Part shown: piece by piece, positions 6,843 to 13,664 of the stretch
Layout of the letters: each line of letters starts with the position of its first letter
How positions within the stretch are numbered: position 1 is the first letter of the stretch
Assembly (NCBI GenBank): GCA_036375275.1
Contig: DASUSF010000406.1
Coordinates: forward strand, 1 to 13,664
From: DASUSF01 sp036375275
Lineage (GTDB): Bacteria > Pseudomonadota > Alphaproteobacteria > Geminicoccales > Geminicoccaceae
Direction of reading: 5' to 3'
DNA: 13,664 nucleotides
The notes under the pieces: model-generated
Database searches by the model: none
Told to the model about the DNA's origin: nothing
Seen by the model: only the letters and a program-made list of their open reading frames with translations
Position numbers and translations under genes: made by a program

Positions 6843-8993
6843 ATGCCGATTGTTGCCGTGATCGACGACCGGGTCACCAACCGCAACATACTTGCCCGGT
6901 TGGCGGCTTCCGTCGAGGAAGGCCTGCAGGTGAGGTCGTTCGCCGGTCCGAAGGCGGCGCTCGACTGGTTGCGCACGACCACGCCGGATCTGGTGATCAC
7001 CGACTACAAGATGCCGGAGATGACCGGAGCGGCCTTCATCCGCGCGTTCCGCAGCCTGCCGGGCGCCCGCGATGTCCCGGTGGTCGTGGTCACGGTCTAC
7101 GAGGACCGCTCGTTCTGCTACCAGGCGCTCGAGGCCGGGGCGACCGACTTTCTGCTGAGCCCCGTCGATCACGTCGAGTTTCGGGCCCGCGCGCGCAACC
7201 TGCTGACGCTCCGCCGGCAGCAGAAGCTGCTCGAGCAGCGGGCGCACGAGCTGCACCGCGAGCTGCTGCTGACCAGCGAGCAGCACGAGGCCGAGCTGGC
7301 GGCGAGCGAGCGCCGGCTGAGGAGCCTGATCGACACGGTGCCGGTGGCGATCAACGCGGTCGACCGCGAGGGGCGGCTCTCCCTGATCAACGAGGCGCAC
7401 CGGCCGATCTTCGCCGTCGATCCGGCGGCCGGTCTCGGCGGGAAGCTCGGGGACGTCCTGGGCGAGAGCTACGCGACCCGGCACTACGTGCTCGACGCCA
7501 AGGTTTTCGAGGCCGGGGCGCCGACGCCGAGCTTCGAGCAGGAGATCGTCGGCGCCGACGGCGCGGAGCGGGTCCTGCTGACCACCAAGTCGCCGCTCCT
7601 GAACGAGGCGGGCTGGGTCGAGCACGTGGTCACGGTGTCGATCGACATCACCGAGCTGCGCCGGGCCGAGGCGCAGGTGAGGCATCAGGCGGCGCACGAC
7701 ACCATCACCGGACTGGCCAACCGGGCCCTGTTCCTCGACTACGTGGACCATGCGATCGCCCGCAGCCGGCGCGACGACCGGCTGATCGGGGTCCTGCTCC
7801 TCGACATCGACCGCTTCAAGGGCATCAACGACGCCTTCGGTCGGGCGGTCGGCGACCGGCTGCTCGCCGCGGTCGCCGAGCGGCTCGCGCCGAAGCTGCA
7901 GGAAACCGACGCGATCGCCCGGATTGGCGGCGACGAGTTCGCGGTGCTGCAGGCCGACGTACGCGGCCCCGAAGAGCCGCGGGCGCTCGCCACGCGACTG
8001 CTGGACTGCTTCGCCGAGCCGTTCGTGATCGACGGCGAGGAGCTGCACGGCAGCGTCAGCATCGGGATCGCGATGTATCCGGCCGACGGCCACACCGCCG
8101 ACCCGCTGCTCAAGAGCGCCGAGCACGCGATGTACGTCGCCAAGGCGAACGGCCGGCACACCATCTGCTTCTCGGCGCCGCACATGGACCGGGCGGCGCG
8201 CCGCACCGGGCTGCTCGAGCGGGAGCTCCGCCAGGGCTTCGCGAGCGACCAGTTCACGGTCCATTATCAACCTCAGCGCCACCTGAAGTCCGGCAGGATC
8301 GTCGGCATGGAGGCGCTGCTGCGCTGGCGGCACCCGCGGCGCGGCATGGTCCGGCCGAGCGAGTTCATCGCCCTCGCCGAGGAGATCGGGCTGATCGCGC
8401 CCCTCACCGAGCGGGTGCTCGAGCGCGCCTGTCGTCAGCTCACCCACTGGCACCGCAACGGGTGCAGCGGGCTCCGCCTGTCGGTCAACCTCTCCCCGGT
8501 GCAGTTCCGCGATCCCGGCATCGTGCAGCTGGTCGAGGACACGCTCGAGCAGACCGGGCTGGACCCGGTCTTCCTCGAGCTGGAGCTGACCGAGAGCGTG
8601 ATGCTCGAGAACAGCGACACCACCATGGCGAGCCTGCGCCGGCTGCACGGCCGGGGCATCAGCTTCTCGCTCGACGACTTCGGCACCGGCTACTCCTCCC
8701 TCGCCTACGTCAAGCGCTTCCCCGTACAGCGGCTCAAGATCGACCAGAGCTTCGTCCACCGGCTCGGCCTGGATGGCCAGGACGAGGCCATCGTGCGGGC
8801 GATCATCGACCTCGGCCACAGTCTCGGCCTCCAGATCACGGCGGAAGGAGTCGAGACCGCCGCCCAGCTCGAGCGGCTGATCGATCTCGGCTGCGACGAG
8901 GCCCAGGGCGATCTGATCAGCCCGCCCTTGCCCGCCGAGGCCTGCCGGGTCGTGCTCGACCAGCAGGCGCTGCCGGATCCCGTCGATGGATGA
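6843..8993 (+). CDS. REC-PAS-GGDEF-EAL response regulator, cyclic-di-GMP cyclase/phosphodiesterase of the DSF locus (occupies the rpfG position)
   Basis: This is a 716-residue cytoplasmic protein. The receiver (1-122) has acidic pair Asp8/Asp9, phosphoacceptor Asp54 (VITDYKMPE) and Thr84, but the conserved Lys before Pro is Ser106 (FLLSPVD). A coiled-coil linker (about 124-160) and a PAS domain (about 157-275, ending DITELRRAE) follow. The GGDEF domain (about 285-445) has DIDRFKGIND and an intact GGDEF at 362-366; its inhibitory site is QETD (353-356) instead of RxxD, and GH is GR334. The EAL domain (about 455-705) keeps Glu490 (EALLRW), NLSPVQF, ELTES, DDFGTG (611-616), Lys632, AEGVE and Gln688, so phosphodiesterase activity is expected. 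GAGG lies 4 nt before ATG 6843. The gene overlaps the RpfC-like kinase by 8 nt, so the kinase is its likely phosphodonor. Confidence 0.93.
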   Translation: MPIVAVIDDRVTNRNILARLAASVEEGLQVRSFAGPKAALDWLRTTTPDLVITDYKMPEMTGAAFIRAFRSLPGARDVPVVVVTVYEDRSFCYQALEAGATDFLLSPVDHVEFRARARNLLTLRRQQKLLEQRAHELHRELLLTSEQHEAELAASERRLRSLIDTVPVAINAVDREGRLSLINEAHRPIFAVDPAAGLGGKLGDVLGESYATRHYVLDAKVFEAGAPTPSFEQEIVGADGAERVLLTTKSPLLNEAGWVEHVVTVSIDITELRRAEAQVRHQAAHDTITGLANRALFLDYVDHAIARSRRDDRLIGVLLLDIDRFKGINDAFGRAVGDRLLAAVAERLAPKLQETDAIARIGGDEFAVLQADVRGPEEPRALATRLLDCFAEPFVIDGEELHGSVSIGIAMYPADGHTADPLLKSAEHAMYVAKANGRHTICFSAPHMDRAARRTGLLERELRQGFASDQFTVHYQPQRHLKSGRIVGMEALLRWRHPRRGMVRPSEFIALAEEIGLIAPLTERVLERACRQLTHWHRNGCSGLRLSVNLSPVQFRDPGIVQLVEDTLEQTGLDPVFLELELTESVMLENSDTTMASLRRLHGRGISFSLDDFGTGYSSLAYVKRFPVQRLKIDQSFVHRLGLDGQDEAIVRAIIDLGHSLGLQITAEGVETAAQLERLIDLGCDEAQGDLISPPLPAEACRVVLDQQALPDPVDG

Positions 8994-11460
8994 GCTCCGC
9001 CGGCGCCTCCAGGCGCGGCCGGACAGCGAGCACGAGCAGGTCGCGATCCGCGCCCTGATCGCGCTCCTGGCCCTGATCTATTTGAGCTTCGCCGGTCCGT
9101 GCCTGCCGCTCGCCATCGCCTATATGACCGGTTCGCTGCTGCTGCTCGCCCACCTGCTCTGGCGGCCTGGGCCCCTGCCGGCGCGGCGGTTCGCGGGCAT
9201 GGCGCTCGATCTCGCGACCCTCACCGTCGCGCTCATCATGGGCGAGGCGACCGCCGCGATCTTCTACCCCTTCTATCTCTGGATCACGCTCGGCATGGGG
9301 TTCCGCTACGGGCGGAGCTACCTCTACGTGTCGGCGGTCCTCAGCCTGCTGAGCTTCGCCCTGGTGGTCGCGGTGACGCCTTTCTGGCAGGAGCAGCCGG
9401 CACTCGCGGCGGGGCTCTGGGCCGCCCTCCTGATGCTGCCGGCCTATGCCGCGAGCCTGCTCGCCAAGCTGACCGAAGCGGTCGATCGGGCAGAGGCGGC
9501 GAGCCGCGCCAAGAGCCGCTTCCTCGCGACCATGAGCCACGAGCTCCGCACCCCGCTCAACGCGATCATCGGGGTGACGGACCTGCTGCGGGACGGGCCG
9601 CTGAACGGCGAGCAGCGCGACCTGATCCGCACCGCCCGGGTGGCCGGCGAAAACCTCCTGGACATGATCAACGACGTCCTGGACGTCGCCCGGATCGAGT
9701 CCGGCAAGGTGACCGTCGAGCACGTCGACTTCGACCTGCACCGCCTGCTCGGCCGGATCCGCGGCATGTTCATGCCGCGCGCGGCGAGCCAGGGCCTGTA
9801 TCTCAACCTGATCATCGACCCGTCGCTCCCGTTCCAGCTGCGCGGCGGCGAGCGCGAGCTTCGCCAGATCGTGGTCAATCTGGTCGCGAACGGCATCAAG
9901 TTCACCGAGACGGGCGGCGTCACCATCCGGGTGCAGCGGTTGGACAGCAACGCCGAGCGGGTGCGCCTCCGGCTCGAGGTCGAGGACACCGGGGTCGGGA
10001 TCCCCCGCGACGCGCGGGAGCGCATCTTCGAGCAGTTCGCGCAGGCCGACCAGTCGACCACGCGCCGGTACGGCGGCAGCGGCCTCGGCCTGACGATCGC
10101 CCGCCAGCTCGCCGGCCTGCTCGAGGGCGACCTCAGGCTCGCGGACCGGGCGGAGCGCGGCTCGCGCTTCGTGCTCGAGGTGGGCTTCGAGCGCGGCGCG
10201 ACGCCATACCAGCGGCTGGACGGCACCCTGATCGTGATCGGCAGCGCGGCCGCGGCGGCGCCCTGGTGCGAGCGCGCCCGGGCGTTCGGGCTGACCGCGG
10301 TGAGCGTGATTGACCTGATGGCGGCACGCCGGATTCTCCTGCATCAGAACCGCCGCGCCGCGGTGGTCGTGCTCGACCAGGACGCCGGCACCAGCTGCGC
10401 CGAGATCGCGCCCGCGGTGCTCCGCCACGCCGCCGGCGCCGAGCTGCATTGCATCCTGATCTCGGCCGACGGCAGCAGCGGGCGCGACGCCTACGGCGCG
10501 GTGCTCGACCCGGAGGGCGGCGCCGACCGCTTCTTCGCCGCGCTGCACGCGGCCTTCATCGACGACGGTCGCGAGGAGGCGGCGCCGCTGGTTCCGGAGC
10601 ACGGATCGGGCGGCTCGCGGCGCATCCTCCTCGCCGAGGACAACCGGACCAACCAGAAGGTGATCGCGCGGCTGCTGGAGCGCGCCGGCCATGCGGTGCA
10701 CGTGGTCGGGGACGGCGCGGCGGCGCTGGATGCGCTGGAGCGGGACGATTTCGACGTCGTGCTGATGGACCTCAACATGCCCGAGATGGGCGGCCTCGAG
10801 GCGACCCAGCTCTACCGGTTCGCCGAGCCGCAGCGCGAGCGCCCCGTGTTCGTGGCGCTGACCGCGGACGTGACGGAGGAGACCCGGGCCGAATGCGCCC
10901 GGGCCGGTATCCACGAGTTCATGACCAAGCCGGTCACCGCCGCCGCCCTCTTCGAGACGATCGACCGGGTCAGCTCGGAGGGAGCGGGCGCGGGCGCCGA
11001 CGAGGTCGCGGACGGCGACGACAAGGTGGTGATGCACCCGCGCCGGGCGAGCACCACGGCCGCCATCGACCGCCATCATCTCGAGCGGCTGCGGCAGCTC
11101 GATCAGGACGATGGTTTCTTCGTCACCGTGGTGCGCGAGTTCGTGGCCGACGCCGAGCAGCTGGTCGCCGAGCTGAAGGCGGCCGCCGCTGGCGGCGACG
11201 CCGTGATGTTCCGCGACCGGGCGCATGCGCTGCGCAGCAGCGCCGCCCACATGGGCGCGCTCGCCGTGTTCGACCTCTGCCTCGGCTGGCGCGGGATCTC
11301 GCCCGCCGAGCTCGCCGGCAAGCGCAAGGCGATCACGATCCGGCTGACCACCGAGTTCGAGCGGATGCGCGACGAACTGCTGGCGATCGTCGAGGAGCCC
11401 GATGCGCCGCCGCGCCGCTCGGCCAGCGGCGAGGCCGCATCGCAGCGTCCCGCCGGCTGA
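8986..11460 (+). CDS. rpfC: RpfC-like hybrid sensor histidine kinase (TM sensor-HisKA-HATPase-REC-HPT), probable DSF receptor
   Basis: The 824-residue inner-membrane kinase begins with a short basic segment and RPDSEHEQ, like the RADSEHAQ I recall at the start of Xanthomonas RpfC. About six hydrophobic helices follow (22-160). HisKA has phosphoacceptor His185 (MSHELRTPLN). HATPase has Asn298/Asn302, DTGVGI (Asp334), FEQFAQAD and GGSGLGLT. Residues about 413-525 look like a degenerate receiver. The true receiver has Glu551/Asp552, Asp595 (LMDLNMPEMGG), Thr626 and Lys648. The C-terminal HPT has His747 in HALRSSAAHMGA, like the HALRSCAANMGA of RpfC. Xanthomonas RpfC is about 726 residues, so roughly 100 are extra here. 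The first ATG at 8986 overlaps the regulator stop (ATGGATGA), implying coupled translation. It converges on rpfF with 64 bp between. Named rpfC from domain order, HPT motif and the rpfF neighbour; orthology is not proven. Confidence 0.9.
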   Translation: MDELRRRLQARPDSEHEQVAIRALIALLALIYLSFAGPCLPLAIAYMTGSLLLLAHLLWRPGPLPARRFAGMALDLATLTVALIMGEATAAIFYPFYLWITLGMGFRYGRSYLYVSAVLSLLSFALVVAVTPFWQEQPALAAGLWAALLMLPAYAASLLAKLTEAVDRAEAASRAKSRFLATMSHELRTPLNAIIGVTDLLRDGPLNGEQRDLIRTARVAGENLLDMINDVLDVARIESGKVTVEHVDFDLHRLLGRIRGMFMPRAASQGLYLNLIIDPSLPFQLRGGERELRQIVVNLVANGIKFTETGGVTIRVQRLDSNAERVRLRLEVEDTGVGIPRDARERIFEQFAQADQSTTRRYGGSGLGLTIARQLAGLLEGDLRLADRAERGSRFVLEVGFERGATPYQRLDGTLIVIGSAAAAAPWCERARAFGLTAVSVIDLMAARRILLHQNRRAAVVVLDQDAGTSCAEIAPAVLRHAAGAELHCILISADGSSGRDAYGAVLDPEGGADRFFAALHAAFIDDGREEAAPLVPEHGSGGSRRILLAEDNRTNQKVIARLLERAGHAVHVVGDGAAALDALERDDFDVVLMDLNMPEMGGLEATQLYRFAEPQRERPVFVALTADVTEETRAECARAGIHEFMTKPVTAAALFETIDRVSSEGAGAGADEVADGDDKVVMHPRRASTTAAIDRHHLERLRQLDQDDGFFVTVVREFVADAEQLVAELKAAAAGGDAVMFRDRAHALRSSAAHMGALAVFDLCLGWRGISPAELAGKRKAITIRLTTEFERMRDELLAIVEEPDAPPRRSASGEAASQRPAG

Positions 11461-11490
11461 GTCGCCGGCCTCGCGATCTCGATCGGACGC

Positions 11491-11504
11491 CGCCGGGACC
11501 GGCG
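11491..11504. terminator. Short hairpin between convergent rpfC-like and rpfF genes
   Basis: CGCCGG (11491-11496) and CCGGCG (11499-11504) form a 5-6 bp GC stem inside the 64-bp convergent gap. It could be a weak bidirectional terminator; there is no T-run on either strand. Chance occurrence is possible in such GC-rich DNA. Confidence 0.25.
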
Positions 11505-11524
11505 CGGATCGGCCCCCGGGACGT

Positions 11525-12538
11525 TCAGGCCGCCGCCCGGACCGCGTCCCGGGCGCGCCTCCGGTCCTGCGCCTTGGCCAGTCGTTCCATCTTCCGGAGG
11601 TCGGAGGCCTCGAGGGCGAGGGCGGTCTCCACCCAGATGTCGGTGACGTCCATCAGTTCCTCGTGGGTGATCGGCTGGCAGCGCCTCCGGACCGAGGCGA
11701 GGGCGTCCATCACCCGCCGCCGCCGGCGCTGGCGGCTGAGCCAGTCGGCCACCGCCGCCTCCCCTTCGCCGGTCTCGACGACCAGGTCGACGATCCCGAG
11801 GTCGGCCATCTCGATGGCGCTGTACAGGCGGCCGCTGGTGATCATGGCCTCCGCCTCGGCGGCGCCGATCCGGCGTGACAGGAAGCTGTAGGCGCCCATG
11901 CCGGGAAACATCCTGAACAGGATCTCCGGCAGGCCGAACTTGCTGTGCCGCTCCGCGATGATCACGTCGTTGCTGAGCGCCGCCTCGAAGCCGCCGCCGA
12001 GGGCATCGCCCTGCACCAGCGCGATGGTCTGGAGCCGCGCGCCGCCCTTGGTCCAGTTGCGGTAGACGGTCTCGACGCAGGCGTGCGCGTAGGTGCGGAG
12101 CCTGGTGCGGTCGCCCGCGCGGATCAGCTTGACGAACAGCTCGAGGTCGCCGCCGAGGTTCCAGACGTCGGGGAAGCCCGAGCGCCAGACCAGGGCCCCG
12201 AGGGGGGCTTGGCCGAGCAGCGAGGGCATCCTTAGCGCCTTCTCCAGACGGCGCTGGAAGCGGGTGATGTCGCCGAGCAGGTCCGGGGTGAAGCAGGGCC
12301 GCTCCGGGTGGACGAAGCTGCACCAGAGCGCGTCGTGCTCGGCGTCCAGGCGCAGCGCAAGCTGATCGAGCGAGCTCTGCAGTCCGCTGATCACGCTGTC
12401 CAGCGCGAACGGGCTCCCGACGCCGGACGAGGGCGCCCATGCCGCGGCATCGGGCGCCTGCCGGAGCGGAGAGCCGGTGGAGGGCGCGGACAGGCCCGGG
12501 AGCTCGAGGGGGCTCGTGGAGCTCATCGCGGTGTTCAT
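11525..12538 (-). CDS. rpfF: RpfF-type DSF synthase (crotonase/enoyl-CoA hydratase fold)
   Basis: The 337-residue cytoplasmic protein belongs to the family that makes cis-2-unsaturated fatty acid signals (DSF/BDSF) from acyl-ACP by dehydration and thioester cleavage. It matches RpfF through recalled blocks: FNLGGDL-like DVWNLGGDLELF (124-135), LIRAGDRTRL, TIALVQGDALGGGFEAAL, GLPEILFRMFPGMGAYSF (202-219), LYSAIEMADLGIVD, and the C-terminal DIWVETALAL and MERLAKAQDRR. The two catalytic glutamates are Glu185 (GGGFE) and Glu205 (GLPE), 20 residues apart like Glu141/Glu161 of Xanthomonas RpfF. Xanthomonas RpfF has 289 residues; here a Ser/Pro/Ala-rich N-terminal leader adds about 40. ATG 12538 has GGGAGG about 7 nt upstream. 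It converges on the rpfC-like gene, as in the Xanthomonas rpf cluster. An AT-rich region lies upstream. Confidence 0.93.
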   Translation of the reverse strand: MNTAMSSTSPLELPGLSAPSTGSPLRQAPDAAAWAPSSGVGSPFALDSVISGLQSSLDQLALRLDAEHDALWCSFVHPERPCFTPDLLGDITRFQRRLEKALRMPSLLGQAPLGALVWRSGFPDVWNLGGDLELFVKLIRAGDRTRLRTYAHACVETVYRNWTKGGARLQTIALVQGDALGGGFEAALSNDVIIAERHSKFGLPEILFRMFPGMGAYSFLSRRIGAAEAEAMITSGRLYSAIEMADLGIVDLVVETGEGEAAVADWLSRQRRRRRVMDALASVRRRCQPITHEELMDVTDIWVETALALEASDLRKMERLAKAQDRRRARDAVRAAA

Positions 12539-12649
12539 TCTCTGCCTCCCGCAGCAGGGGGTCGTTGATCGGCTGCGGCCCGCGATCCGACATCTGCCGC
12601 CATCTCAGGGGGGCCCTTTCCTCCGTCGGGCGGACCGGCTACCTTGGCA

Positions 12650-12678
12650 GTGATAGAGCCTCTATTTGATGCTCGCAA
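12650..12678 (-). promoter_or_regulatory. rpfF: Candidate promoter of rpfF
   Basis: Read on the minus strand, TTGCGA (12678-12673), a 17-nt spacer and TATCAC (12655-12650) give four matches of six to each sigma70 hexamer. A transcript would start near 12643 and have a leader of about 105 nt before ATG 12538. It lies at the edge of the AT-rich island. The prediction is by eye only. Confidence 0.3.
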
Positions 12679-12780
12679 GTATATATGCGAAGTTTATGGG
12701 CATTCTGCAGATGAATTAATGCAAAATGCTTTAGATATACTATGCCTTCGCATGTCTTTTCCAGACTATTGTTACCGCCA
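12650..12780 (+). other. AT-rich island with a short open frame, possible gene remnant or orphan small gene
   Basis: The GC content drops abruptly: 39 of 110 bases in 12661-12770 are G or C, in a window that is otherwise strongly GC-rich. One frame (TTG 12644 or GTG 12650) stays open across the island and uses AT-rich codons. It encodes a plausible peptide with IEPLFDARKYICEVYGHS and later LDILCLRMSFPDYCYR, with three Cys and five Tyr. The frame then runs into GC-rich sequence at about 12780 and, without a stop, antisense over the OmpA-domain gene up to 13327, so a natural 3' end is missing. The other two plus-strand frames are closed early. Arms ATGCGAAG (12685-12692) and CTTCGCAT (12746-12753) are inverted repeats. 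I do not recognise the peptide; the remaining part of the 372-bp gap (12539-12910) holds no other gene. Confidence 0.35.
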
Positions 12781-12910
12781 GCCGGTGGCAAAGCCGCGAC
12801 GCGAGCGGCCGCCGGCGCGCGGCCGACCGCCGAGTATGATCAGCGCGGAGCGGCCGTCCAGGGGGATTGATCCGCCGGGGCCGGACGGGCGGCACGGGGC
12901 GGGCGCCGGC

Positions 12911-13664
12911 TCAGTCCTCGATGACGACCTCGATCCGGCGGTTGGCGCGGCGTCCGGCACGCGTGGTGTTGGTGGCGATGGGTTGACGCTCGCCCGCGCC
13001 CGCGATCGTGAAGCGGCTGCCGGCGACGTCGTAGTTGTGGACGAAGAAGTCCCTGACCAGCCTCGCCCGGCGCTCCGAGAGGGCCTGGTTGTAGGCGGCG
13101 TCGCCCATGGCGTCGGTATGGCCGATGATCTTCACCTCGCGCCCGTCGAACAGGTCGATCAGCTCTGCGACCTTGGCGAGGGTGTCGTGCGCCGTCGACT
13201 CGATCGACTCGCTGTCGAGCGCGAACAGCTCCTCGCCCGGTACGTTGAACACGACGCCGTCCGGGCGCTTCTCGGCCTTGAGATCGGCGAGCAGGCTCTG
13301 CGCCTGGACCCGCTTCTCGAGCGGTAGCTGGACCGTGGTCCCGCCCAGTCCAGGCGACCGCGCGACGGGCTGCCACACCTCTTCCTTGACCGCCGCCAGC
13401 GACCCGCTCTCGATCGCGTTGGCCGCGCGCACCGGGCTGAGCTCGGAGCGCCCGGCTTCGGGACGCGCGGGCGGCACCGGGAAGCGCGAGGTGGCGCGCG
13501 CCGCCGGTGTGGCAGCCGTCTCGCCGGCCGGCGCGCCCGCCGCTGGCTGGATGTCGACGATCATCTGGTCGAGGAGCCGGACCTTCTCCTCGACCGCCTC
13601 GAGGTTCTGCTGCGCGACGTCGCGCGCCTTGCTGGCTGCGCTCGTGAGCGCCGCCACCTGCTTC
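12911..13664 (-). CDS. OmpA-domain (peptidoglycan-binding) envelope protein, 5' end outside the window
   Basis: At least 248 residues are visible, and the frame is still open at the window edge, so the N-terminus (signal peptide or membrane anchor) is probably missing. The GTG at 13657 is unlikely to be the true start. In order there is a coiled-coil-like segment (about 1-36, AQQNLEAVEEKVRLLDQMIV), a Pro/Ala-rich linker (about 37-75), and a C-terminal OmpA domain (about 131-247). That domain has VVFNVPGEELFALDS, VKIIGHTDAMGDAAYN, QALSERRARLVRDFF and GAGERQPIATN...GRRANRRIEVVI. The Asp in GHTD and the Arg in LSERRA fit the diaminopimelate-binding pair. It would anchor an envelope structure to peptidoglycan in the periplasm. 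It is co-directional with rpfF, 372 bp upstream, so a separate transcript is likely. Confidence 0.85.
   Translation of the reverse strand, partial: KQVAALTSAASKARDVAQQNLEAVEEKVRLLDQMIVDIQPAAGAPAGETAATPAARATSRFPVPPARPEAGRSELSPVRAANAIESGSLAAVKEEVWQPVARSPGLGGTTVQLPLEKRVQAQSLLADLKAEKRPDGVVFNVPGEELFALDSESIESTAHDTLAKVAELIDLFDGREVKIIGHTDAMGDAAYNQALSERRARLVRDFFVHNYDVAGSRFTIAGAGERQPIATNTTRAGRRANRRIEVVIED

Noticed and set aside
6711..8819. A 702-codon open frame on the minus strand across the REC-PAS-GGDEF-EAL gene
   Set aside because: The product is low-complexity Arg/Glu/Asp/Val-rich with no domain, a mirror effect of high GC third positions. The + strand frame has all expected motifs.
6843..8993. 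Calling the regulator RpfG or RpfR outright
   Set aside because: It has no HD-GYP domain (so not RpfG), and its N-terminus is a receiver and not the RpfF-interaction domain of RpfR; the gene position is rpfG-like only.
8917..11250. A 777-codon open frame on the minus strand across the kinase gene
   Set aside because: Same antisense composition effect; no recognisable domain, while the + strand encodes a complete hybrid kinase.
11525..12538. Ordinary enoyl-CoA hydratase of beta-oxidation
   Set aside because: The specific RpfF blocks (VWNLGGDL, GLPEILF.MFPGMGAYSF, IW.(D/E)TAL), both glutamates 20 apart, and the adjacent RpfC-like kinase favour DSF synthase.

Overview
The window is a high-GC bacterial chromosomal segment with no rRNA, tRNA, CRISPR array or insertion sequence that I can see. 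Strong G/C third-position bias, a FrcA-like single-domain sugar-transport ATPase and the general gene content suggest an alphaproteobacterium (Rhodospirillales-like), but the sequence alone does not fix the lineage.

Left part (1-1486, + strand): the 3' end of a gene resembling the C-terminus of YcaQ-type DNA glycosylases, overlapped (ATGA) by a C45-family Ntn-hydrolase-like gene, then a probable small one-helix membrane protein.

Middle (1554-6405, - strand; transcription runs from high to low coordinates): a five-gene transport and metabolism group. It consists of a D-isomer 2-hydroxyacid dehydrogenase, a small protein of the nitrile hydratase accessory family, a sugar-type (CUT2, ribose/fructose-like) ABC ATPase, a periplasmic substrate-binding protein and an RbsC-like permease. 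The accessory gene and the ATPase overlap by GTGA. The binding-protein and permease genes are separated by 425 bp that hold a 10-bp-stem hairpin and two tandem nested palindromes of REP-like appearance. No nitrile hydratase subunit is present.

Right part (6843-12538): the most interesting region, a DSF (diffusible signal factor, cis-2-unsaturated fatty acid) signalling locus. A response regulator (REC-PAS-GGDEF-EAL) and an RpfC-like hybrid sensor kinase overlap by 8 nt on the + strand and converge on rpfF, the crotonase-fold DSF synthase, on the - strand. This copies the Xanthomonas layout rpfG-(H)-rpfC > < rpfF. However, the rpfG position is filled by a PAS-GGDEF-EAL cyclic-di-GMP enzyme instead of the REC-HD-GYP phosphodiesterase. 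The locus therefore looks like a hybrid of the RpfC/RpfG system and the Burkholderia-type RpfR (PAS-GGDEF-EAL) system. The inferred circuit is: RpfF makes a DSF-family signal, the membrane kinase senses it, the phosphorelay ends on the receiver of the GGDEF-EAL protein, and cyclic-di-GMP changes.

Upstream of rpfF lies a sharply AT-rich island (about 35% GC by direct count over 12661-12770) that may be its promoter region and/or a gene remnant. The window ends within an OmpA-domain protein gene (- strand, 5' end outside).
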